A stretch of DNA of 64,000 nt, taken from positions 1-64,000 of the forward strand of contig JBGAWP010000013.1 in assembly GCA_044227505.1 (NCBI GenBank), written 5' to 3'. The stretch's first letter is position 1; every line of letters starts with the position of its first letter. Below the pieces are notes generated by a model, which was not told the DNA's origin, made no database searches, and saw only the letters and a program-made list of their open reading frames with translations. Shown piece by piece: positions 44,073 through 52,242 of the stretch. The stretch comes from UBA7236 sp044227505 (GTDB lineage Bacteria; Bacteroidota; Bacteroidia; Chitinophagales; BACL12). The translations under genes were made by a program, and so were the position numbers.

Positions 44073-45215
44073 TTAAACTTTATCCAACGCCTGTTCAATA
44101 TCTTCGATCAAAACTTCAACCTCTTCCAACCCTGTATAAAATCTGACAAAATTAACCGGATACGTTCCACCTTCTTTTATGCATGCAGGAAAAACAAGTG
44201 ATTCATATCCGCCCCAGCTTACGGCAAGTAAAAAGCGTTTTAAATTATCACAAAAGGATTCTATTTTTTGTTTGTCCTGGGTTTTTAATAATACAGCGAA
44301 TAAACCTCCGCCGCGTTTCATTTGTTTTTTTGCGAGTGCTAATTGAGGATGGGAATTGTGAAATGGATAAATGATCTTTTCAACCTTGGGATGTTTTTCC
44401 ATCCAAGCGATTAATTTTTCCGCATTGGAAACACTTTTTTCTAAACGCAGTGGCAATGTTCTTAATCCTCTTAAAAATAGCCATGCATCGTTTGGAGAAA
44501 GCACTGCACCGTAGGTCATATATTCATTTTTGAAAATGCTGTTTATATGTTCCTGATTTGCACAAACTACACCTGCCAGAACATCGCTGTGTCCGGATAA
44601 ATATTTTGTTGCGGTGTGACAAATAATATCCACGCCCAATAAATGTGGTTGCTGATATAAAGGTGTGCAATAACTATTATCAATTGCAGTAATTATATTT
44701 TTTGATCTGGCTATATCACAAATGGATTTAAGATCTTGCAGGTCGAACCAAAAGGTGTTCGGACTTTCCAGAAAAATTAATTTTGTATTGGGTTGAATTG
44801 CATTGCTGATATCATCCGTTCTTTTTCCATCAACAAAAGTTGTTGTAATTCCGTAGCCGGGTAATATGGTTTTTAGTAAATATTCCGTCCAGCTATAAGG
44901 ACTTTCTACACAAATAATATGGTCTCCTGCTTTTACACAATGAAAAATTGTTGCAGAAATTGCGGCCACTCCGCTTGAAAATAACAGACAATCATCAGTG
45001 CCTTCCAATGCAGCAATTTTTTTGCGGACTATTTCTGTGGTGGGATTATTGCCACGGGTATATAAATGACTTTGAAGTTCATTTTTTGTTGCAAGCCGGA
45101 AATCGGCAACGGTTTTAAAGGCAAAATTACTGGTCTGGAAAATGGGTGGGGCCACAGCATTGGAATACTGTTCTCTATCCTCCCCCAAAATATTGAGTAT
45201 GTATGAAATATCCAT
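44073..45215 (-). CDS. Cys/Met-metabolism PLP-dependent enzyme (cystathionine gamma-synthase family)
   Basis: About 380 residues from the Met at 45215 (MDISYILN); a Met 7 codons upstream at 45236 is also possible. Fold type I trans-sulfuration enzyme: YTRGNNPTTEIVRKKIAALEGTDDCLLFSSGVAA-type N-terminal region (YTRGNNPTTE, then FSSGVAA), Asp in AIDNSYCTPL and PLP lysine in HTATKYLSGHSD. The family includes cystathionine gamma-synthase, beta-lyase, gamma-lyase and methionine gamma-lyase; the exact reaction cannot be decided from sequence alone. The gene is preceded by a terminator, so it is independently transcribed. Confidence 0.9.
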   Translation of the reverse strand: MDISYILNILGEDREQYSNAVAPPIFQTSNFAFKTVADFRLATKNELQSHLYTRGNNPTTEIVRKKIAALEGTDDCLLFSSGVAAISATIFHCVKAGDHIICVESPYSWTEYLLKTILPGYGITTTFVDGKRTDDISNAIQPNTKLIFLESPNTFWFDLQDLKSICDIARSKNIITAIDNSYCTPLYQQPHLLGVDIICHTATKYLSGHSDVLAGVVCANQEHINSIFKNEYMTYGAVLSPNDAWLFLRGLRTLPLRLEKSVSNAEKLIAWMEKHPKVEKIIYPFHNSHPQLALAKKQMKRGGGLFAVLLKTQDKQKIESFCDNLKRFLLAVSWGGYESLVFPACIKEGGTYPVNFVRFYTGLEEVEVLIEDIEQALDKV

Positions 45216-45249
45216 ATTGGAGGTAAAGTAAGGCAAAATTGTACAAAAA

Positions 45250-45275
45250 AATAATCCGCCGGATGGCGGATTATT
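45250..45275 (-). terminator. Terminator of the DUF2892 gene
   Basis: AATAATCCGCC (45250-45260), loop GGAT, GGCGGATTATT (45265-45275): eleven perfect pairs. On the minus strand it is followed by a run of T, and it lies 55 bases past the stop of the 45330-45563 gene. Confidence 0.88.
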
Positions 45276-45329
45276 TATTCAGGCATACTCAAAGAAAAGA
45301 CAACCATAACGGTCATCAATAATTTTTTA

Positions 45330-45563
45330 TTAATGCGCCGCTTTGTGTTGCAAAAACGTATTATCTTTTGAAGAGGTTTTTTCTCTTTTGGAGGTGAAAT
45401 AGGCTTTAACGGGGCACCATCCTAAAATGGCAGTTAAAAATATCGCCATCACCGGTATTACGAACCAATAATTGTGCAACATACCACCAATAATTCCCAA
45501 TACTATCATAATGCCGTATCTGACAATTATTTCGTCGAATTTTAAATTTGGATTGAAGTTCAT
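45330..45563 (-). CDS. DUF2892 (YgaP-like) inner membrane protein
   Basis: 77 residues with two membrane helices (about 13-32 and 35-52) and a short polar tail. The family mark is the cysteine-proline turn after the second helix (LGWCPVKAYF). DUF2892 proteins are small bacterial membrane proteins, sometimes fused to rhodanese in YgaP; the role is unknown. Monocistronic, with its own terminator. Confidence 0.88.
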   Translation of the reverse strand: MNFNPNLKFDEIIVRYGIMIVLGIIGGMLHNYWFVIPVMAIFLTAILGWCPVKAYFTSKREKTSSKDNTFLQHKAAH

Positions 45564-45871
45564 AGTTTTTTGTTGTTTGTATGATGTAAAAGTGCGGAGA
45601 TTTAAAAGCTCAAGTACTGACCTATATCAAACCAAATGGTGATTTTCGTCACTCTGTAGGGTTTGCCTTAAACATGAGTGACGAAGCGGAGCTCAAAGGG
45701 AAGGATGCGATAAAATAATGATTAATATTAAATTGGCTGTTTCTTTGCGTCCTTGCGGCTTTGCGTGCAATTTATTTTTTTTTCACGCAAAGGCGCAAAG
45801 CCGCTTAGGTTTATAGGGTGTAAATAATTTTATAAATACGTAATTGAGAAACAGAAAAAATTCTTCAAACC
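45564..45871. other. 308-base spacer with an inverted repeat
   Basis: It contains TTTGCGT-type units (45744-45767) and an inverted pair: GCGGCTTTGCG at 45755-45765 with CGCAAAGCCGC at 45794-45804 (eleven pairs, 28-base loop). TTTGCGTG at 45760-45767 can instead pair with CACGCAAA at 45784-45791. No gene seen in the rest. Confidence 0.75.
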
Positions 45872-46861
45872 TTAGCTGAAAAAATTCTGCATTAAACTTT
45901 GAACTGCCATTGGAGGGAGTATTTCACCATTTTCAATCTTTATTTCCTGTTCGCGAAGTAATTGGAGATATTTTGGGTTTTGGTGAAAATGTTGCAGCAA
46001 TTTATTATTCAGATCTTCATTAAACCATTGTTTAAATTGATCTTTCCTTCGTGTTTTAAAATATCCGTTTTGAGTGACGGTATTAATATAGGAATGGATC
46101 AAATTTTTAATTGTTTCAAGATTTAATCCGGAAACGGCAGAACATATCTCTGTAGTAGTTTGCCAACCCGAATCTTTGGGTTGGTATAAATGAATTGCAC
46201 GCTCAACATCAGCCCTTGCAATTTTTGCTTTTTCCATATTATCGCCATCGCTTTTATTGATGAGAATAATATCAGCCATTTCCATGATACCTCTTTTAAT
46301 TCCCTGCAATTCATCTCCGGCTCCGGCAAGTAAAAGAAGGATAAAAATATCGGTAATATCATATACTGCTGTTTCACTTTGTCCAACTCCAACGGTCTCA
46401 ACAATGATAATTTCATAACCTGCAGCTTCCAAAATTATCATACATTCTCTGGTTGTGGAGGCTACTCCTCCTGTTGTTGAACCTGCGGCAGTAGGACGAA
46501 TAAAAACGTTTTTACTTTTCGACAATTCCTGCATCCGGGTTTTATCGCCTAAAATGCTGCCTTTACTTTTTTTGCTGGAAGGATCAATTGCCAACACTGC
46601 CAGTTTTTTATTTTCCTGCAAAAATTGATTCCCTAAAGCCTCAATAAAAGTACTTTTTCCAACTCCCGGCGACCCGGTTATTCCAATTCGTATGGAATTT
46701 CCGGAATGTGGCAAACAGAGTTCCAGAATTTCAAGTGCTTTATTTCTCTGATTTTCCGAACTGCTTTCCAATAAAGTAATTGCTCTGGCAATAATTACCT
46801 TATCGGCGGCTAAAATTCCGTTGACAAATTCAGGAGCACTTAATAGATCGAGTTCTTTCAA
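45872..46861 (-). CDS. meaB: MeaB/ArgK-family GTPase chaperone
   Basis: About 329 residues from a TTG at 46861 (KELDLLSAPEFVNGILAADK follows). An ATG at 46924 opens the frame earlier, but those first codons lie in the terminator hairpin of the upstream gene, so I prefer the TTG, which also gives the usual family length. G-domain motifs: Walker A GSPGVGKST, LAIDPSSKKSKGSILGDKTRM, VETVGVGQSE and INKSDGDN. MeaB protects and loads B12-dependent methylmalonyl-CoA mutase. The mutase genes are not in the window. Confidence 0.92.
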   Translation of the reverse strand: MKELDLLSAPEFVNGILAADKVIIARAITLLESSSENQRNKALEILELCLPHSGNSIRIGITGSPGVGKSTFIEALGNQFLQENKKLAVLAIDPSSKKSKGSILGDKTRMQELSKSKNVFIRPTAAGSTTGGVASTTRECMIILEAAGYEIIIVETVGVGQSETAVYDITDIFILLLLAGAGDELQGIKRGIMEMADIILINKSDGDNMEKAKIARADVERAIHLYQPKDSGWQTTTEICSAVSGLNLETIKNLIHSYINTVTQNGYFKTRRKDQFKQWFNEDLNNKLLQHFHQNPKYLQLLREQEIKIENGEILPPMAVQSLMQNFFS

Positions 46862-46887
46862 GAAAGGTAAATATGTTATAAAAATAA

Positions 46888-46917
46888 AATCCTCCCGCTG
46901 TTTAAGGGGAGGATTTA
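46888..46917 (-). terminator. Terminator of the beta-barrel gene
   Basis: AAATCCTCCC (46888-46897), ten-base loop, GGGAGGATTT (46908-46917), ten pairs. On the minus strand it is followed by a T-rich run and lies 20 bases after the stop of the 46937-47659 gene. Confidence 0.85.
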
Positions 46918-46936
46918 TACACAAATAGTATTTTTA

Positions 46937-47659
46937 TCAGAAGGGATTAAACGAAATGCCCACTGTTAGCGGATTTCCCGCAGGACCTTTCCCATCAGAA
47001 AATATTGGTGCCAAACCGTAATATGCTTCAATATTCACCTTTGAGTATCCAAGTCGGAGGGTTGGACCGTATTGTAAATTAGATAGATTTTTTACGCGGT
47101 ATTGTTTGTATTTTATTTCATCCTCACTTGGAGTAACCCAATCGTCGCCAACATATTTGGTGTGATTTGTTAACACGTAACCTGCTTTAAATCCTATCGC
47201 AGCTTTAAATCGATTGCCGTTCTTTTCATCGGTTCTGAACCTGAATTCCAAAGGAACCTCAAAATAATTGATCACGAATTTATTTCTTTTCCAGGTTATA
47301 GTATCGTCAAACTTAATAGGATAAGTTTTTCCGGCGGTATCATAATCAAAACGGGAATTGTTAAAATAATTTGACCAGCTGAATCCTGCTCCCACTGCAA
47401 AACTCACATTGTCGCTACCTAATGGGATATCGTAAAAGAAATGAAAACCTACTCCGCTCGACAATCCTTTCACATTAAAGGAGTCAGGAGCGCCTAACCA
47501 ACCGTCCCAATGCACATTCATGATGATACGGTCTCTGGATGGATCATCATCCTCTAACTCAGTAGCAGGGGCAACAACAGTGGTATCCGTTTGCCCTAAA
47601 AGGGAATTTATAGTTAATAACAAAAATAAAGGCAGTATGATTTTTTTCATGTATTTCAT
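46937..47659 (-). CDS. Outer membrane beta-barrel protein
   Basis: 240 residues with a signal peptide (LFLLLTINSLLGQ). The mature part has alternating hydrophobic/polar strands ending in aromatic or phenylalanine residues (FHFFYDIPLG, FVINYFEVPLEFRFR, GPTLRLGYSKVNIEAYYG), final residues VGISFNPF with a C-terminal Phe: an eight- to ten-strand barrel of the OMP_b-brl/PorT-like class. The function is unknown. It has its own terminator. Confidence 0.8.
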   Translation of the reverse strand: MKYMKKIILPLFLLLTINSLLGQTDTTVVAPATELEDDDPSRDRIIMNVHWDGWLGAPDSFNVKGLSSGVGFHFFYDIPLGSDNVSFAVGAGFSWSNYFNNSRFDYDTAGKTYPIKFDDTITWKRNKFVINYFEVPLEFRFRTDEKNGNRFKAAIGFKAGYVLTNHTKYVGDDWVTPSEDEIKYKQYRVKNLSNLQYGPTLRLGYSKVNIEAYYGLAPIFSDGKGPAGNPLTVGISFNPF

Positions 47660-47788
47660 TTTATCAGCACAAATATCAATAATGGGTGTAAAAGTAAAGA
47701 ATTAATCGGTTATAGCTACCGGTCTCAACCTTTCAATTGTGAAAAACGATAAAGAATATCTTTTCATTTTCCATGGGGAGATATTATT

Positions 47789-48373
47789 TCATCCTACCCA
47801 AACCGTTTTATTTTCTACAGGAATTCTGGTTGCCGGCATTTCTTCCTCGTTGTAATTTCCTACATATACCATTCCAAGACAGAGATCATTACCCCCCAAT
47901 TGTAAAAACGAACGCATTGCATCCTTGTAGGTCATCCCTCCTGTGCTCCAATATGCACCAATATTGTTTGCAGTAGCAGTGAGCAACATATTTTGAACGG
48001 CGCATGCAACAGCGCAAATTTCTTCATTCAGGGGTATTTTACCGCTTTCCTGACGAGTTAGCACTATCATTATAATATGTGAGCACAAAAGCGGGACCGA
48101 TAAAAATTTCTGGTATTTTGCTTCAATAAACTGATCTTGAGGGGTGATGTTTTTGTAAGTTGTTGCCTGAAATTCTGCAAATTCCTGTAAACCGTTATTT
48201 GTGAATACCACAAATTTCCAGGGTTCGGTTTTGCCGTGATTTGGTGCCCAACTTGCATTTTCGAGCATTTTTTTGATGATGTCATCTGATACTCTGACTC
48301 CGGTATATTTTTCGGGTTTTATGGATCTTCTGTTTCTTATCAGATGATCTATCTCGCTGGTATTGTAGTTCAT
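47789..48373 (-). CDS. Nitroreductase family oxidoreductase
   Basis: 194 residues from the ATG at 48371-48373 (MNYNTSEIDHLIRNRRSIKP). FMN-dependent, NAD(P)H-linked family: the RNRRSIKPEKYTG start, NASWAPNHGKTEPWKFVVF (flavin contact), and the C-terminal LCLGMVYVGNY. The compact length fits the YdjA-like subgroup. The physiological substrate is not defined by the sequence. Divergent from the DUF3179 gene, with 32 bases between starts. Confidence 0.9.
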   Translation of the reverse strand: MNYNTSEIDHLIRNRRSIKPEKYTGVRVSDDIIKKMLENASWAPNHGKTEPWKFVVFTNNGLQEFAEFQATTYKNITPQDQFIEAKYQKFLSVPLLCSHIIMIVLTRQESGKIPLNEEICAVACAVQNMLLTATANNIGAYWSTGGMTYKDAMRSFLQLGGNDLCLGMVYVGNYNEEEMPATRIPVENKTVWVG

Positions 48374-48405
48374 ATTATTTTTGATCTTAATTTTACGGCA
48401 CAAAT

Positions 48406-49497
48406 ATGCAACGAAAAAGCGCCTCATACCTGAATCCGATTTTATTATTTGTTACAATACCGCTGTTTTTATTTTTTAATTCCTGTAAAAGCGAAAAAAA
48501 TGCAAAAACAGAAGAAAACAGCGCAATTGAAGAAAAAAAAGTGTACGACACCTGGCGCATTGATCTCGAATTGGTGGAATCGGGTTGTGAGCGACTGGAT
48601 TGTATCCGGTCAATTGATGATCCGAAATTTATTGAGGTGAATGCTGTTGATTTTTTATCGGAGGAAGATCTTGTAATCGGATTAAAGATTGGCAATGAAT
48701 TAAAGTGTTATCCTCATGCAATATTAAACTGGCACGAGATCGTGAATGATGAATTGGAAGGAAAAAAGATCGCAATTAATTATTGTCCTCTCACAGGCTC
48801 CGGCATGGCATGGAACCGGGAAATAAATGGTAAACTCACCGATTTTGGTGTTTCGGGAATGTTGTTCAACAGCAATATAATCCCCTACGACAGAACAACA
48901 CGTTCTGCCTGGTGTCAGATGCAACAATTGTGTGTGAACGGTGAATTAATGGATAAAAAGGCAGAAACATTTCCTGTGATAGAAACTACATGGGAAACCT
49001 GGAAAAAATTATATCCTGAAAGCAAAGTACTCTCCACCGAAACCGGAATGTCGCGCAATTATTTAGAATATCCATACGATGCATATCGCGAAAATGATAA
49101 TATTTATTTTGAAGTACAATACGAAAGTGATACCTTATTTCAAAAAGAAAGATTATTCGGAATTATAGAAGGTAAAAAAGCAAAATGTTACCGCTTTAAT
49201 AATTTTAAAGGTGGAGTTAGAATTTTAAATGATACAGTATTTAATAAAAATATTATCGTAGTAGGAAGCGAACGCGATAATTTTATGAATGCTTTTGAAA
49301 ATAAAGAAAATAAAAAATATTCTCCAATAAATAATAAACTACCCGGCGTATTTAAAGACGAATCCGGAAATATTTATGATGCTTTTGGAAATTGTGTTGA
49401 TGGTGCAAAAAAAGGAGAGCAACTTAATGTGTTAAATGGATTTACTGCTTATTGGTTTGCGTGGTATGCGTTTTATCCGGAGGTGAAGTTTGAGTGA
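48406..49497 (+). CDS. DUF3179 lipoprotein
   Basis: 363 residues. A signal peptide with lipobox FNSC (Cys27) indicates a lipoprotein. The body matches DUF3179: LKIGNELKCYPHAILNWHEIVND, INYCPLTGSGMAWNR, GVSGMLFNSNIIPYDR and WETWKKLYPESKVLST. The function of DUF3179 is unknown. The stop codon is followed within about ten bases by GAGTAAT-type heptamers and a 21-base inverted repeat. Confidence 0.9.
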   Translation: MQRKSASYLNPILLFVTIPLFLFFNSCKSEKNAKTEENSAIEEKKVYDTWRIDLELVESGCERLDCIRSIDDPKFIEVNAVDFLSEEDLVIGLKIGNELKCYPHAILNWHEIVNDELEGKKIAINYCPLTGSGMAWNREINGKLTDFGVSGMLFNSNIIPYDRTTRSAWCQMQQLCVNGELMDKKAETFPVIETTWETWKKLYPESKVLSTETGMSRNYLEYPYDAYRENDNIYFEVQYESDTLFQKERLFGIIEGKKAKCYRFNNFKGGVRILNDTVFNKNIIVVGSERDNFMNAFENKENKKYSPINNKLPGVFKDESGNIYDAFGNCVDGAKKGEQLNVLNGFTAYWFAWYAFYPEVKFE

Positions 49498-49508
49498 TCG
49501 GATGAATA

Positions 49509-49630
49509 ATGAGTAATGAGTTATGAGTTTGCTAAAACTTATAAGAAAGATTACGGTTTATCATAAACATTTTATTCAGGGCAAAAATCTTTAATGCGAA
49601 CGTTTTCGTAACTCATAACTCATTACTCAT
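49509..49630. repeat. Inverted heptamer arrays (long stem-loop)
   Basis: 49509-49529 (units GAGTAAT, GAGTTAT) and 49610-49630 (AACTCAT, TACTCAT types) are exact inverted copies over 21 bases, 80 bases apart. The structure lies in the 3' region of the DUF3179 gene and could act as a large transcript-end hairpin. Confidence 0.85.
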
Positions 49631-49704
49631 AACTCATTTACTAAAAGTTCCAATCGAAGGATAAAATATTATGCAAGTACTCACCACTCACCATTCTCCA
49701 TTCA

Positions 49705-50238
49705 CTACTCAATCGTTCTTCCACCCGCCGTTTTACTCTCAACCGAAGTATTATCAATTTTTTTCATATTCACGCTGAGATATGCATAAATACTTTCTGA
49801 TGTAGATTTATATTCTTTGCCAGCATATTCAATAATTCCAGTTCTGCCTTCCCAGCTTTTTGCCATCATGGTATAACGACCTGCATAATCGCTGTTGGCA
49901 CCAAAACGCAAATAACTTCCATCCGTATCAAAACTGATTAGAAAAACGTCTTTGCTTTCTGCCTTAACAACTACTCCTGGTGTTCCCGATGCAATTACGA
50001 TCTGCTCCACTTTTTTTCCATCCACGATCTGAATTTCACCTGAAGCAATTTCTGTTTCAGAAGTTCCCAGCTCTCTGTAAAGCGTTACAGTTCCTTCCAG
50101 ATAAAACTGAACTTTCTTTAATTGATCTTCATTAAAATTCGTTTTTGCCTGCGTGGAGGAAGTATAAGGACTCAGATTAACAGTACAAGATGTAAGAAAA
50201 AGGGATAAAATGATCGAAAAAGTAGTAACGGCTTTCAT
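49705..50238 (-). CDS. Lipoprotein of unknown function
   Basis: 177 residues. Signal peptide with lipobox LTSC (Cys18). The mature part is beta-rich (VQFYLEGTVTLYRE, GEIQIVDGKKVEQIVIASG, GRTGIIEYAGKEYKS). No family recognised. Its 3' end is bordered by heptamer arrays (CTCACCA, TTCACTA units at about 49681-49708) and its upstream side by the 376-base repeat field. Confidence 0.7.
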   Translation of the reverse strand: MKAVTTFSIILSLFLTSCTVNLSPYTSSTQAKTNFNEDQLKKVQFYLEGTVTLYRELGTSETEIASGEIQIVDGKKVEQIVIASGTPGVVVKAESKDVFLISFDTDGSYLRFGANSDYAGRYTMMAKSWEGRTGIIEYAGKEYKSTSESIYAYLSVNMKKIDNTSVESKTAGGRTIE

Positions 50239-50614
50239 AATTATATTTTTTTGCTCAAAAACAAGAATAATGCCACGGGTTGGGTTGGGGCTTATTTTGT
50301 GGGTGTAAAAATACGATAGTAAGTGGAGTTATTAGTGGAAGTGGCGGTGGCAGTCAACAGTAAACAGTGGGCAGTGGGCAATTTGTAACATTGGAGCGTA
50401 TTGCTTCGAATTGAAATTTTAATTTAAAATCAAACAATGAGTAATGAGCAATGAGTAGGATCTCGATAGCCGGATGTTTATACACCTGACTAATGGTTAA
50501 TGACAATTTGGAGAGTGGTGAGTGGTCAGTGGTGAGTAACCGAACCCAGAACTCAGAACCCAGAACCCAGAACTCAGAACCCAGAACTCAGAACCCAGAA
50601 CCCAGAACCCGGAA
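50239..50614. repeat. Repeat field: 70-bp repeat copy 2, inverted array unit, GAACCCA heptamers
   Basis: Three repeat classes lie end to end. 50351-50420 is the second copy of the 9561-9630 repeat. 50437-50460 holds GAGTAAT-type units. 50461-50509 is an inverted copy of the tandem unit of 34576-34895 (reads TCTCGATAGCCGGATG on this strand) and continues into GAGTGGT-type units. 50542-50611 is ten copies of GAACCCA/GAACTCA in perfect register, ending three bases from the amine oxidase stop codon. No gene. Confidence 0.88.
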
Positions 50615-52207
50615 CTACGCTAACTTTTTCAAAATCGACTCCGCCGCAATTCTTCCCGTCATTGCAGCGCCGTTCATAAATCCTTGAAAATCGAAGCTAC
50701 AGTGTTCGCCGGCAAAATAGATGTTGCCGTTCGGTTCCGATTGGGCACCTTCAATGGTGGTGTATTGGCCGGGTTTGAAACAGGTGTAACTGGCTTTGGA
50801 ATAATTGTAGGTGGGCCAGTGAAATTTTGCGGAGGTATTGTTATAAAGTGTGTTGGAGCCAGGGAAGAATTGATTTATTCCCTTTAAAAAACGATCGGCG
50901 TGTTCTTTATCTGTTCCGGTTAAAAGGTTATCACTTTCCTTTCCACCGGTAAAAATGGTATAACCTGCTCTTTCCGATTTTTGTAACTGACTATTATCCC
51001 AACCACATTGAATACTCTCATCACCAAATGCAAAACCTGTAAAACCTTGTTCGCGCCAAATTCTTTTTTCAAATCCCAAAAAGAATTTGGCGTTTTTTCC
51101 ATAACCCATTTCATTAATGGCCTTTATTTTTTGAGGAGTTAAAGGATAATCTATTTTGATATCCTTTAGTATTGTAAATGGCACTGTTATAATTACAAAA
51201 TCTGCAGAAATACTTTCAGTAGCTCCACCGGCCTTCATAAAATCCAATACTATTTTATCTCCCTCTTTTTTAGAATGAATTGCTTCCAAAGTATAACCCA
51301 TATTTAATTGATATTGCAATGTCCGGGTTAAATTATCGGTAATTAATTGATTGCCTCCGGAAATTTTATATCGTTCGTCGCTATATCCAGAATAATTAAA
51401 TTCCTCTTTCATTCCGGGATCCATTAATAATAAAAAATTGATGGCAGATTGTTCATTAATATCAAGGCCATATTCTGTGGTATAGGCAACATCCAATAAT
51501 TTATATAATAATCCGGAAATGCCTATGCCTGTTAAATAGTCAGCGATAGAAAGCTGATCTAAGCGGAGATCGTTCTCATTATATGTTTTATAAGAAATAA
51601 TATCACTTAACGAATTAATATCGGCCTGGATCTGAGTGGTAAAAGGAAAAAATAATTCCAAAATTTCCGCATCTTTTATTATTTGACCATCGAAATAATA
51701 ACAGGCATGCTTCAAATTTTTTTCTGATTCAACAAATGTGTCGATTAAAGGAAGATCAAATTGTTTAATTAAAGCAAAAATATCATCGTGTGTAGAATCG
51801 ATAAACTCACCCCCTAATTCTGTGGTCAATCCCGGAGCCAGCATGTCAACTGCAGTATATATTCTTCCACCGGTTCTTGGGGATGCTTCGTAAATTTTGG
51901 GGAGGAACCCGGCTTTTTTTAAGGTGTGTGCTGCATTTAATCCGGCAATTCCCGCACCAACAATTACAATTTCCGGTTTATTGTTTGTGCTACAAGCCTG
52001 CAGAAATGCAGTGGTTCCAATAGTAGTTAAAAGGGCTGCTTTTCCTGTAGTTTCAATAAATTTTCTTCGTGTTATATTTTGATTATTAATTTCTTTTATT
52101 TCTGAAACAGGGATATTATTATTTACACTTTTTGAGGCAAGGTACAATGCTTTTTGGAGGGTAGATAATAAATTCGTTTTCGCACTTCGGCGTTTTTTAG
52201 AATGCAT
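50615..52207 (-). CDS. FAD-dependent amine oxidase family protein with Tat-like lipoprotein signal
   Basis: 530 residues. A long polar N-terminus leads to a twin-arginine motif TRRKFIETTGKAALL (near 48-62) and a lipobox LQAC, so export folded through Tat and lipidation are predicted; tatC is encoded at 55848. FAD-binding GxGxxG stretch EIVIVGAGIAGLNAAHTLKK then EASPRTGGRIYT; C-terminal FAD motif GNIYFAGEHCS and GFMNGAAMTGRIAA. Monoamine-oxidase fold, substrate unknown. It is 35 bases after the TPM gene. Its 3' end touches a heptamer array. Confidence 0.9.
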   Translation of the reverse strand: MHSKKRRSAKTNLLSTLQKALYLASKSVNNNIPVSEIKEINNQNITRRKFIETTGKAALLTTIGTTAFLQACSTNNKPEIVIVGAGIAGLNAAHTLKKAGFLPKIYEASPRTGGRIYTAVDMLAPGLTTELGGEFIDSTHDDIFALIKQFDLPLIDTFVESEKNLKHACYYFDGQIIKDAEILELFFPFTTQIQADINSLSDIISYKTYNENDLRLDQLSIADYLTGIGISGLLYKLLDVAYTTEYGLDINEQSAINFLLLMDPGMKEEFNYSGYSDERYKISGGNQLITDNLTRTLQYQLNMGYTLEAIHSKKEGDKIVLDFMKAGGATESISADFVIITVPFTILKDIKIDYPLTPQKIKAINEMGYGKNAKFFLGFEKRIWREQGFTGFAFGDESIQCGWDNSQLQKSERAGYTIFTGGKESDNLLTGTDKEHADRFLKGINQFFPGSNTLYNNTSAKFHWPTYNYSKASYTCFKPGQYTTIEGAQSEPNGNIYFAGEHCSFDFQGFMNGAAMTGRIAAESILKKLA

Positions 52208-52242
52208 ATAATTATTTTAATGTAATTGGAGTATTAAAAAAA

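Noticed and set aside
50493..50687. 64-codon plus-strand frame with repeated RTQNSEP
   Set aside because: The repeat peptide is the translation of the GAACCCA heptamers; there is no coding signal outside them.
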